A stretch of 64,000 nt of DNA from contig NZ_CP116413.1 of NCBI RefSeq assembly GCF_030064675.1, positions 8,895,501 to 8,959,500 of the forward strand, read 5' to 3'. Below are positions 19,211 to 29,014 of this stretch, piece by piece. Under the pieces are notes generated by a model, which saw only the letters and a program-made list of their open reading frames with translations, had not been told where the DNA came from and searched no databases. Each line of letters opens with the position of its first letter. Position 1 is the first letter of the stretch. Source of the stretch: Crossiella sp. CA-258035. GTDB lineage: Bacteria > Actinomycetota > Actinomycetes > Mycobacteriales > Pseudonocardiaceae. The translations under genes and the position numbers were made by a program.

Positions 19211-20725
19211 CTATTCCGCGGCCAGTTCCAGTCGCGGGAACACCGGCTTGGGCTCGGCCACGGTGTCGCCGCCGTCGCCCACCTGCTGCGCGATCCGCGC
19301 GGCCGCGGCGGGCAGGAACGGGAGCAGGTGCTCGGCCAGGTCGCGCACGGTGGCCACCAGCTCGGCCAGCACCGCGTCCAGCGCGGCAGGCGGCGCGTCC
19401 TCCTTCTTCTCCGCCTTGGCCAGCGCCCACGGCGTGGTGACCTCGACGTAGCGGTTGGCCTCGTCGCCGATCCGGCTGATCGACTCCACCGCGCGGCGGA
19501 AGTCGAAGTTCGCCAGCGCCTCGTCGATGGTCGCGGCGGCCTCCGCGCGGGCGGCCCGCAGCGCCTCGGCGGCCGGGTTCTCCGCCGCCACCGGCGGGAT
19601 CACGCCGTCCCGGTACTTGCGCACCATGGACACCGCGCGGTTGACCAGGTTGCCCATGTTGTTGGCCAGGTCCTCGTTGGACCTGGTGACCATCCGCTCG
19701 GCGGTGTAGTCGGTGTCGCCCGCCCTGGCCACGTCGCGCAGCATCCACCAGCGCACCGCGTCACTGCCGTAGGCGGCCACGATGTCGGCGGGGTCCTCGG
19801 CGTTGCCCAGCGACTTGCTGATCTTCTGCCCGCCCGCGGTCAGGTACTCGTGCACGAAGATGGTGGACGGCAGCGGCAGCCCGGCGGAGAGCAGCATGGC
19901 GGGCCAGTACACCGCGTGGAAGCGGATGATGCCCTTGCCGATCACGTGCACCTGCTCGACGTCCTCGGACCACCAGTGCCGGTAGCCCGCCTCGTCGCTG
20001 CCGAAGCCGGGCGCGGTGATGTAGTTGGCCAGCGCGTCGAACCAGACGTAGATGACCTGCTCGGGGTCGCCGGGCACCGGGATGCCCCAGCCGCGGGCCC
20101 GCGCCATGCTGCGCGAGCAGCTGAAGTCCTCCAGCCCGGAGGAGATGAAGGCCAGCACCTCGCGCTTGCGGTGCGCGGGCTCGACCCGCAGCTGGTCGGT
20201 GGAGATCAGCTCGATCAGCTTGTCCTGGTAGCGGGAAAGACGGAAGAACCAGTTGTTCTCCTCGATCTCCTCCGGCACCGTGCCGTGCTCGGGGCACTTG
20301 CCCTCGACCAGCTCGGCCTCGGTGTAGAACAGCTCGCAGCCGATGCAGTACAGGCCGGTGTAGGACTTGCGGTAGAAGTCGCCCTGCTTCGCGCAGAGCT
20401 CCCACAGCTTGTCCACACCCGGCTTGTGCCGCGGGTCGGAGCTGGTCTTGATGAAGTCGTCGAAGGACAGCTCCAGCGCCTCACCCAGCTTGAGGAAGTT
20501 CTGCGCCACCCGCTCCACGTACTCCGCGGGCGTGATCCCCTCGACCTCGGCCGCCTGCACGTTCTTCAAGGCGTTGTCATCGGTGCCGGTCTGCGCGCGC
20601 ACCTCGTCACCGCGCTGCCGCCGGTGCCGGGCCAGCACATCGGCCTGGATCAGCTCCAGGGCGTGGCCGACGTGCGGCTTGCCGTTGACGTACGGGATGG
20701 ATGTCATGACGTTGTAGCGGCTCAT
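19211..20725 (-). CDS. metG: methionine-tRNA ligase
   Basis: 504 residues. Class I synthetase attaching Met to tRNA-Met in the cytosol. The HIGH box is HVGHALE, the KMSKS box is KISKSLGN, and a zinc/knob region has YCIGCELFYTEAELVEGKCPEH. FDALANYI and the WFF/WW segments of the Met pocket are present. It ends soon after the anticodon-binding helices and has no C-terminal tRNA-binding (EMAP) domain. Upstream lie a 9-bp hairpin and 22-bp tandem repeats; no T-box or riboswitch was recognised. Confidence 0.96.
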   Translation of the reverse strand: MSRYNVMTSIPYVNGKPHVGHALELIQADVLARHRRQRGDEVRAQTGTDDNALKNVQAAEVEGITPAEYVERVAQNFLKLGEALELSFDDFIKTSSDPRHKPGVDKLWELCAKQGDFYRKSYTGLYCIGCELFYTEAELVEGKCPEHGTVPEEIEENNWFFRLSRYQDKLIELISTDQLRVEPAHRKREVLAFISSGLEDFSCSRSMARARGWGIPVPGDPEQVIYVWFDALANYITAPGFGSDEAGYRHWWSEDVEQVHVIGKGIIRFHAVYWPAMLLSAGLPLPSTIFVHEYLTAGGQKISKSLGNAEDPADIVAAYGSDAVRWWMLRDVARAGDTDYTAERMVTRSNEDLANNMGNLVNRAVSMVRKYRDGVIPPVAAENPAAEALRAARAEAAATIDEALANFDFRRAVESISRIGDEANRYVEVTTPWALAKAEKKEDAPPAALDAVLAELVATVRDLAEHLLPFLPAAAARIAQQVGDGGDTVAEPKPVFPRLELAAE

Positions 20726-20784
20726 CGCTACCTTCCTGGCCCCGGGCGGATGGTGTCGGCCCGGTGAGGGGCCGCCGGTTGGGG

Positions 20785-20822
20785 GGCCTCCTCAGCAGTG
20801 GTCAGGACATGCGGAGGAGGCC
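20785..20822. other. inverted repeat in the metG leader
   Basis: GGCCTCCTC (20785-20793) and GAGGAGGCC (20814-20822) are perfect 9-bp arms around a 20-nt loop, 60 bp upstream of metG. It could attenuate or stabilise the metG leader or terminate read-through; nothing decides between these. Confidence 0.5.
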
Positions 20823-20989
20823 GGAGAACATCATCATCCGGCCGCGCATGGTCATGCTGTCGCACGTCCTCAGCATGGGAGCAGGGTACACCCGGGGCGC
20901 AGGTCAGCCGCACGGAGTATCGAGGTGGCGGGCCTGGCCGACGCCGGGAGCGGTGGCGGCGGGCGGCCGGGAGTGGGGCGGATGGGGGC

Positions 20990-21210
20990 GGCCAACCCGG
21001 CGTTGCGGTTCCGGGCAACGCGCGGTCCGGGATCAGCCAACACGGGGTACGAGTTCGGCCAACACGCCGTCCCGGACCGGCCAACACGGCGTACGACTTC
21101 GGCCAACACGCCGTCCCGGATCGGCCAACACGGCGTACGAGTTCGGCCAACACGCGGTTCCGGACCGGCCAGCACGGGGTTCGGCTTTGGTCAGTGCGCG
21201 GTTCTGGGTC
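20990..21210. repeat. 22-bp tandem repeat array, about 10 units
   Basis: From 21035 the units start at 21035, 21057, 21079, 21101, 21123, 21145, 21167 and 21189, each exactly 22 bp and mostly beginning GGCCAACACG. Two alternating types (one with GCGTACGAnTTC, one with CCGTCCCGGAnC) make a 44-bp super-period. Outer units at 20990-21034 and 21167-21210 are degenerate. The rest of the 530-bp gap between hspR and metG holds no convincing gene. Confidence 0.88.
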
Positions 21211-21255
21211 GGTCGGTGGTCCGGCCGCGATGGCCTGCTTCGCGTGCGGGTTTGG

Positions 21256-21723
21256 TCAGCGCTCGCGGGGTTGGCGGGGCTGGGGTTTCCAGACGACCAG
21301 GGCGGTTTGCTGGGGGCGGAGGGGGACCAGGTCGCGGCGGTAGGAGGCGTGCACGGCGGCGGCCGCGTGGTCGGCGGCGGCGTGCGCGGCGGCGAGCTGG
21401 CGGTGCAGGTCCTCGACCTCGGCGCGGAGGCGTTCGGCCTCGGTGGCGAGCTCGATGATCCGCTTGATGCCCGCCAGGTTGACGCCTTCCTCCTGGGACA
21501 GGCGCTGGACTTCCTTGAGCAGCGCGATGTCCCGCGCGGAGTACCGGCGTCCCCCGCCCGCGGTGCGGCCGGGGGACACCAGGCCAAGCCGGTCGTAGGT
21601 GCGCAGGGTCTGCGCGTGCAGGCCGGAGAGCTGGGCCGCGACCGAGATCACGAACACCGGGCTGTCCTCGGTCGCGCCGGGCGGGAAGGGGATCCCGCCA
21701 CCCTGGTCACCGAACTGGCTCAT
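21256..21723 (-). CDS. hspR: heat-shock repressor HspR (MerR family)
   Basis: 155 residues. The MerR-type helix-turn-helix reads SGLHAQTLRTYDRLGLVSPGRT, with GGGRRYSARDIALLKEVQRLS as the wing and a coiled-coil after it. HspR binds HAIR operators and represses dnaK and clpB, using DnaK as co-repressor in studied actinomycetes. It overlaps dnaJ by 4 bp and ends the dnaK-grpE-dnaJ-hspR operon. HAIR sites are seen upstream of both dnaK and clpB in this window. Confidence 0.95.
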   Translation of the reverse strand: MSQFGDQGGGIPFPPGATEDSPVFVISVAAQLSGLHAQTLRTYDRLGLVSPGRTAGGGRRYSARDIALLKEVQRLSQEEGVNLAGIKRIIELATEAERLRAEVEDLHRQLAAAHAAADHAAAAVHASYRRDLVPLRPQQTALVVWKPQPRQPRER

Positions 21724-22901
21724 GGCTCATCCCGTCCCAACAGTGCGGTCAGCGCCGGCCGTGGGTCGAAATCCGCTGTTGCCGCGGCGTAGGCCTCCAG
21801 TGCGGCGCGGGCCTGTTCGTCCACAGTGGACGGAACAGCCACCTGCAGGGTGACCAGCAGGTCGCCGAACGTGCCGTCCTTGCGGGCGACGCCCTTGCCG
21901 CGCACTCGAAGCGTGCGGCCGCTCGTGGTGCCTGGCGGCACCCGTACCGACACCTTGCCCTCCAGCGTGGGCACGGTCAACGTGGTGCCCAGCACCAGTT
22001 CCGGGAAGCTGCACGGGATGGTCACGGTGATGTCGTCGCCGTTGCGCCCGAACAGCTCGTGCGGGGCCACGTGCACCCGGACGAACAGGTCGCCAGCGGG
22101 CGCGCCGTTGCGGCCGGGCTCGCCCTGGCCGGCCAGCCGGATGCGCTGGCCGTCGTCCACCCCGGCCGGGATCCGCACGGTGAGCGAACGGGTGCGGGTG
22201 CTGACCCCGTCACCGCCGCACTCCACGCACGGGTCGTCGACGATCCGCCCGACGCCGCGGCAGTCGCGGCAGGGCTCGCTGAAGGCGAAGGCGCCCTGGC
22301 TGCGGCTGACCACACCGGCGCCCGCGCAGGTCGGGCAGGTCCGCGGCGAGGTGCCGGGACGCGCGCCGTTGCCGCCGCAGGTGCCACAGGTGGCCGGGCT
22401 GGACAGGCGCAGCGACACGGTGGCTCCCCGCACGGCCTCGGTGAAGTCGATCCGGACCTCGGTCTCCACGTCCTTGCCGCGCTGGGCGCGGGCCGCGCCG
22501 GCCTGCCCGCCGCGACGGCCGAACAGGCCGCCGAGCAGGTCGCCGATGCCGCCGGAGCCACTGGCCGCGGCGCCGCTGGCCGCGCCGCCGAACAGGTCGC
22601 CGAAGTCGAAGCCGCCGGAGCCGCCGCCGAACCCGCCACCGCCGGCCGGCCGGAACCCGCCGGAGCCGAACAGCCTGCGCGCCTCGTCGTACTGCTTGCG
22701 CTTCTCGGTGTCCGAGAGCACCCCGTAGGCCTCGGAGACGGCCTTGAACCTGGCCTCCGCCTTGGCATCACCCGGGTTGGCGTCCGGGTGCAGCTCGCGG
22801 GCGAGCTTGCGGTAGGCCTTCTTGATGTCGTCACCGGGCGCCTCGGGAGGGACACCCAGCTCGGCGTAGAAGTCCTTCTCGATCCAGTCCCTCGCGCTCA
22901 T
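21720..22901 (-). CDS. dnaJ: chaperone DnaJ (Hsp40)
   Basis: 393 residues. The J domain at 9-75 has the HPD tripeptide (ELHPDANPG), then a Gly/Phe-rich region, four CxxCxGxG zinc repeats (CGTCGGNG, CPTCAGAG, CRDCRGVG, CVECGGDG) and the C-terminal substrate-binding beta domains. DnaJ delivers clients to DnaK and stimulates its ATPase. It is 32 bp after grpE and overlaps hspR. Confidence 0.97.
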   Translation of the reverse strand: MSARDWIEKDFYAELGVPPEAPGDDIKKAYRKLARELHPDANPGDAKAEARFKAVSEAYGVLSDTEKRKQYDEARRLFGSGGFRPAGGGGFGGGSGGFDFGDLFGGAASGAAASGSGGIGDLLGGLFGRRGGQAGAARAQRGKDVETEVRIDFTEAVRGATVSLRLSSPATCGTCGGNGARPGTSPRTCPTCAGAGVVSRSQGAFAFSEPCRDCRGVGRIVDDPCVECGGDGVSTRTRSLTVRIPAGVDDGQRIRLAGQGEPGRNGAPAGDLFVRVHVAPHELFGRNGDDITVTIPCSFPELVLGTTLTVPTLEGKVSVRVPPGTTSGRTLRVRGKGVARKDGTFGDLLVTLQVAVPSTVDEQARAALEAYAAATADFDPRPALTALLGRDEP

Positions 22902-22933
22902 CCGGACGCCCCTCCCTTCTCGCTGTTGGTCAT

Positions 22934-23598
22934 CTACTGCGGGGTGTCGCCGTCGGCCGGTTCCGCCGCGGCGTGCCGGCCGGTGCTCTCCGGCGCCGGG
23001 TCCTGCCCGCCGGGCTCGTGGTCGGTGACCCCGACCATGGCCGGGCGCAGCACCCGCTCGCCGAAGCGGAAACCGCGGCGCAGCACCGCGGTGACCGTCG
23101 GCCCGGAGACCTCCGGCGAGGTGTCGTGCTGCACGGCCTCGTGCACCGAGGGGTCGAACTCCTCGCCCTGGTGCCCGAATGCCTCCAGCCCCGCCTTCTG
23201 CAGGGTGGCCGCGACCTTGTCGGCCACCGCCTTGAAGGCGCCGGTCAGGTCGCCGTGCTGCTCGGCGCGCTCGAAGTCGTCGAGCACCGAGAGCAGCTCG
23301 GTGACCACGCTGGCCTTGGCGTTGTTGACCACCAGCTCGCGGTCGCGGTCGACCCGCTTGCGGTAGTTGGCGTACTCGGCCTGGAGCCGCTGGAGGTCGG
23401 CGGTGCGCTCCTCGAGCTGCTGCTGCAGCTCGGCCAGCGCGCCGGGGTCCACCGGCGGTGCGGCGACGGTGGCCTCAGCGGCCGCCTCCGCGGCGGCCAG
23501 CTCCTCGCTGGCCGCCGCGGAGCGAACCTCGCCGGTCTCCGGGTCGATGCGACGGCGGTCTCGAACCACCACGCGCTCGGATTCTGGCTGCTGTTCGG

Positions 23599-23602
<4 letters not shown>
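22934..23602 (-). CDS. grpE: nucleotide exchange factor GrpE
   Basis: 222 residues. A long N-terminal coiled coil ([20 protein letters not shown], then [14 protein letters not shown]) leads to the beta domain with [20 protein letters not shown], the family signature. GrpE releases ADP from DnaK. ATG 23602 overlaps the dnaK stop by 4 bp. The acidic/Gly C-terminal tail is typical of actinobacterial GrpE. Confidence 0.97.
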
Positions 23603-25452
<1,850 letters not shown>

Positions 25453-25508
25453 GAATCTTCCCTCCACTGCTGGTCACGCTGTACGTAGGCGGATCGTCCA
25501 AGGCAACC

Positions 25509-25529
25509 CTTGAGTGATCCAGGCTCAAG
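25509..25529. promoter_or_regulatory. HAIR operator 1 of the dnaK operon
   Basis: CTTGAGT - GATCCAG - GCTCAAG matches the HAIR consensus CTTGAGT-N7-ACTCAAG at 13 of 14 arm positions. It lies 57 bp upstream of dnaK. Confidence 0.93.
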
Positions 25530-25564
25530 TCTGAGGATAGGAGCACTACCTCGTCAAATGCGAG

Positions 25565-25585
25565 GTTGAGTCCATCACACTCAAG
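25565..25585. promoter_or_regulatory. HAIR operator 2 of the dnaK operon
   Basis: GTTGAGT - CCATCAC - ACTCAAG matches the HAIR consensus at 13 of 14 arm positions. It is 113 bp upstream of dnaK and 56 bp (start to start) from the first site. Confidence 0.93.
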
Positions 25586-25625
25586 CTTCTGACAGCTCCA
25601 ACGGATGGGAAGCGCGGTTTGTTCC

Positions 25626-25659
25626 GGGGACGGCCGTCCGGGCGGGAACGGCCGTCCCC
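25626..25659 (-). terminator. terminator hairpin after the secreted hydrolase gene
   Basis: GGGGACGGCCGT (25626-25637) and ACGGCCGTCCCC (25648-25659) form a perfect 12-bp stem with a 10-nt loop, 9 bp past the hydrolase stop. Confidence 0.8.
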
Positions 25660-25668
25660 AGGGCCGGT

Positions 25669-26712
25669 CTAGCGACCGACCATCTCCTCAGCCCACCTCG
25701 CGGTGGCCTGGAAGAACTCGGGTGCGTTCGGCGCGTAGTTGAAGGAGTGCCCGTAATCGGGCAGCACGAACGTGCGCAGCCGGGCGGCGGGCGCGAAGTT
25801 GGGCGCCTCGAACCGCTTCAGCGCCTCCGCCGACGAGCAGTCGCTGCCCAGCAGGCCGCCGCAGAACACCTGGTCGTCCCCGCCCATGGCCAGCAGCACC
25901 GGCACGGTGATCTGCCTGCTCAGCGGCAGCAGGGTGCCGAGCAGGATGCCGTCGACCGCCTCACCGGCGGCCAGCCCGTCCTTGTTCGCCTCGTCGTGGG
26001 CGATCGCGGCCTCGTCCAGCGGGCCGCCGCGGTGGAAGGCGGTGTAGCGCAGCCCGGCCGCGGTGGTCAGCGAGGTCGGGTCGAGGTGCCCGAGCTTCGG
26101 CTCCAGCAGCACCGGGGTCAGCGTGGTCAGCGTGGGCACGATGCCGGTCAGGTTCAGCCGGTGCAGCTGACCGGCGATCAGCACGCCGTCCACGTTGCGG
26201 TGGCTGGCCGCGACGATCACCGAGACCGCCGAGCCCAGCGAGTGCCCGCCGAGGATGACCTTGCTGAACCTCGGGCCCAGCGAACCGGACTTCATCGCCT
26301 TGACCACGTGGTTGACCGCGTTGGCCTGGGTGAAGGCGGTCAGCAGCGCGCTCAGCGGCTTGGAGCTGCGGCCGGTGCCGAGCCGGTCCAGCGCGAGCGT
26401 GGCGAACCCGGCCTTGTTCTGCACCCGCCGGTAGGAGCGGGTCTCCGGCGAGTGCGAGATGTCCCAGTAGGAGCTGTTGTAGGTGCCGCCGGGCACCAGC
26501 ACCTGCACGGTGCGGCTGCCACCGGCCGGGACGCACAGCCGGCCGTACATGGTCTGGTCCAGGCCGAGCAGGGGCAGGTCGAGCAGGGAGACCGGGATGG
26601 ACAGGTCCCGGCAGGTCGCCTCGGCGGCCCCGGCCGGGATCGGCGCGATCAGGGCGCTCAATCCCAGGCAGGCCGCGGTGGCGGCACCGATCCGGCGCCA
26701 GAACAAACGCAC
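25669..26712 (-). CDS. secreted alpha/beta hydrolase
   Basis: 347 residues from GTG 26712, chosen because GGAGG is 8 bp upstream. A Sec signal peptide (RRIGAATAACLGLSALIAPI, then AGAAEA) precedes the mature protein. GGHSLGSAVS holds the nucleophile Ser, GGDDQVFCG the likely acid, and PDYGHSFNY the His. The N-terminal TCRDL and the CGGLLGSDC pair suggest disulfides. Substrate unknown; an esterase, lipase or related activity is possible. It is 35 bp downstream of the P450 gene on the same strand. Confidence 0.88.
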   Translation of the reverse strand: MRLFWRRIGAATAACLGLSALIAPIPAGAAEATCRDLSIPVSLLDLPLLGLDQTMYGRLCVPAGGSRTVQVLVPGGTYNSSYWDISHSPETRSYRRVQNKAGFATLALDRLGTGRSSKPLSALLTAFTQANAVNHVVKAMKSGSLGPRFSKVILGGHSLGSAVSVIVAASHRNVDGVLIAGQLHRLNLTGIVPTLTTLTPVLLEPKLGHLDPTSLTTAAGLRYTAFHRGGPLDEAAIAHDEANKDGLAAGEAVDGILLGTLLPLSRQITVPVLLAMGGDDQVFCGGLLGSDCSSAEALKRFEAPNFAPAARLRTFVLPDYGHSFNYAPNAPEFFQATARWAEEMVGR

Positions 26713-26747
26713 GGGAAGAACCTCCAAATAGATGATTCGCGGAACAA

Positions 26748-28064
26748 CTAATTCCGTGGGACTGCCGTCATCGGCAGCGCGCTCGGGTACGGAGCGTTGG
26801 TGAACTTCACCCGTACCGGCCGATCTGACACCGGAACGAGTCGCCAGCGCGCGGCCACCGTCGCGATCGCGATCAGCAGCTCGGTCATCGCGAAAGTGTT
26901 TCCGATGCACTGCCGGATACCGGCGCCGAACGGGATGAACGCGCCGTCGGGCAGCGCGGCCGTCCGTTCCGGCGACCAGCGGTCCGGGTCGAACCTTTCC
27001 GGGTCCGGGAAGGACCGGGAGTCGAAATGCATGGTGTAGGGGCTGACGATGACCTCATCGCCCGGCCGCAGGCGCAGGCCGCCGAGCTCGAGCTCGCGGT
27101 TGGCCCGCCGCATCAGCAGCCAGAGCGAGGACTTCCGCAGCGCCTCGGTGGCCACCCGCCTGGCGTACTCCAGCCGGGGCAGGTCGGCGAAGGTGACCTG
27201 GCGGCCGGCCAGCACCTGGTCCACCTCGGCGTGCAGCCGCGCTTCGACCTCGGGGTTGCGGCCCAGCTCGTGGAAGGCCCAGCCGAGCGCCAGCGCGCTG
27301 GTCTCGATGCCCGCCGTGAGCAGGTTGATGACCTCGTCGAAGACCTGTTGCTCGGTCATGCCCTCGCCGGTGTCGGCATCCCTGGCCAGCAGCAGCAGGG
27401 ACAGCAGGTCGCCGTGGTCGACGCCGTCCCAGCTGTCGATGACCCTGGTCACGACCTCGCGCATGCGCAGGATCGCGGCGTCGAAGGCCTTGTTGCCCGG
27501 GATCGGCAGGTGCTCGACGAAGGAGGGCGACAGCGAGCGGATGATGCCCTGTTTGACGATCACCGGGATGGACCGGCGGGCCTCCTCGACCGCGGTGCCG
27601 CCCAGCTCGGTGGAGAACAGCGCGGCGCCGACGATGGTCACCGCCAGGCCCTGCATGTCGGCGTCGATCCCGCGGACCTCGCCCGGCCGCCAGGAGCTGG
27701 TCAGCGCGGTGGCGGCCCGCACCATGTTCCCGGCGTAGTGCTCGATCCGGCTCTGCCGGAAGGCGGGCAGCATGAGCTTGCGCTGCCGCCGGTGGAACGC
27801 GCCGTCCGACATCGCCAGGCCGTTGCCCATGTACGGCCGGAACTTGTCGAACATGGCGCCTTTTCCGAAACTCGCGCCGTCCGTTACCAGTACGCGATGG
27901 ACCAGTTCAGGACTTGTGATGAAATAAGCCTGGAGTGGTCCTAAATACAGCTTGACAATATCGCCGTGATCACGCAGTTCCGCAGTGAACCGGAACTTTT
28001 TGCGCAGCAAGGCCGGTGTGTGCCCGAGTAACGGCCACCGACCGGGTGCCACCCGGACGGGCAT
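26748..28064 (-). CDS. cytochrome P450
   Basis: 438 residues from ATG 28064 with AAGGAG 5 bp upstream. The haem loop is FGAGIRQCIG with the Cys ligand, the K-helix ExxR is EALRKSS, and the I-helix reads TAGIETSALAL, with Glu in place of the more common Asp before Thr. Sequence style resembles terpene-oxidising P450s of the pentalenene oxygenase group, but no terpene synthase is nearby. It needs ferredoxin and reductase partners encoded elsewhere. Probably transcribed with the secreted hydrolase. Confidence 0.94.
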   Translation of the reverse strand: MPVRVAPGRWPLLGHTPALLRKKFRFTAELRDHGDIVKLYLGPLQAYFITSPELVHRVLVTDGASFGKGAMFDKFRPYMGNGLAMSDGAFHRRQRKLMLPAFRQSRIEHYAGNMVRAATALTSSWRPGEVRGIDADMQGLAVTIVGAALFSTELGGTAVEEARRSIPVIVKQGIIRSLSPSFVEHLPIPGNKAFDAAILRMREVVTRVIDSWDGVDHGDLLSLLLLARDADTGEGMTEQQVFDEVINLLTAGIETSALALGWAFHELGRNPEVEARLHAEVDQVLAGRQVTFADLPRLEYARRVATEALRKSSLWLLMRRANRELELGGLRLRPGDEVIVSPYTMHFDSRSFPDPERFDPDRWSPERTAALPDGAFIPFGAGIRQCIGNTFAMTELLIAIATVAARWRLVPVSDRPVRVKFTNAPYPSALPMTAVPRN

Positions 28065-28194
28065 TCGCACTCCTTGCGCCGGTAATGGGGAGGTGGCCAC
28101 ACTAGGGCCCATTCGGGCGCAGGCAACAGTACCCAACCGAGTGGGTGGAAATCTGGCTATGCTGTGCGCCGCTACGAATCGAGGTGTTTTCTCC

Positions 28195-29010
28195 GTGACG
28201 CGGACGCAGGACTGGGTCCCGGCCGGCGTCGACATAACGACGCCGAGCATGGCCAGGGTCTATGACTACGTGCTCGGTGGCAGCCACAACTTCGCGGTGG
28301 ACCGCGACACCGCCGAGACCCTCAAGCGCATCGCGCCCAGCCTGCGCCGGGTCGCCCGGCTCAACCGCGCCTTCATGGCCAGGGTGGTCCGCTACCTGAT
28401 GGCGCAGGGCGTGCGGCAGTTCCTGGACATCGGCTCCGGCATCCCGACCGTGGGCAATGTGCACGAGATCGCGCAGCAGGTCGACCCGGCCTGCCGGGTG
28501 GTCTACGTGGACCGCGACCCGGTCGCGGTCGCGCACAGCGAGCTGATGCTGGAGACCGTGCCCGGCACCGGCGTGGTGCACGCGGACATGCGCGACCTGG
28601 ACTCGATCGTCGGCAGCACCGCGGTCCGGCAGCTGATCGACTTCGAGCAGCCGGTCGGTCTGCTGTTCATGCTGATGCTGCACTGGCTGCCGGAGGAGTC
28701 CGCACCGGCCGAGCTGGTGGGCGGCTACCGCGACCTGCTCGCGCCCGGCAGCTACCTGGCGCTGAGCCACGCCACCCACGACGAGCAGAAGCAGGACCTC
28801 GAGGACCTCGGCGACGCCATCCGCTCCTCGCGCAGCGCGGACCAGGTCACGCCGCGCTCCTACGAGCAGATCCTGGCCATGTTCGGTGACTTCGAGCTGG
28901 TCGAGCCGGGGCTGGTCGGCTGCGCGAACTGGCGGGCCGACGGGCCGGGGGACGTCGCCGACCCGTCGAGCAACGCCTACCTCTACGTCGGCGTCGCCAG
29001 GAAGAGCTGA
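28195..29010 (+). CDS. SAM-dependent methyltransferase, Methyltransf_19 (DUF574) family
   Basis: 271 residues from GTG 28195 with GAGG about 10 bp upstream; ATG 28159 is an alternative. Family hallmarks are TPSMARVYDYVLGGSHNFAVD near the N-terminus, FLDIGSGIPTVGNVHE for SAM binding, VVYVDRDPVAVAHSE, and a C-terminal NAYLYVGVARK. This family is abundant in actinomycetes and its substrates are largely unknown. It is 4 bp upstream of the GGDEF-EAL gene and divergent from the P450. Confidence 0.9.
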   Translation: MTRTQDWVPAGVDITTPSMARVYDYVLGGSHNFAVDRDTAETLKRIAPSLRRVARLNRAFMARVVRYLMAQGVRQFLDIGSGIPTVGNVHEIAQQVDPACRVVYVDRDPVAVAHSELMLETVPGTGVVHADMRDLDSIVGSTAVRQLIDFEQPVGLLFMLMLHWLPEESAPAELVGGYRDLLAPGSYLALSHATHDEQKQDLEDLGDAIRSSRSADQVTPRSYEQILAMFGDFELVEPGLVGCANWRADGPGDVADPSSNAYLYVGVARKS

Positions 29011-29014
29011 GCCG

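Noticed and set aside
20409-20417. Single TTGTCCACA in metG (and another at 40593-40601)
   Set aside because: Isolated boxes; one is explained by coding sequence, so they are not reported as DnaA sites.
20990-21210. Possible CRISPR array
   Set aside because: Units are contiguous 22-bp repeats without unique spacers, and no cas genes are present; it is a minisatellite.
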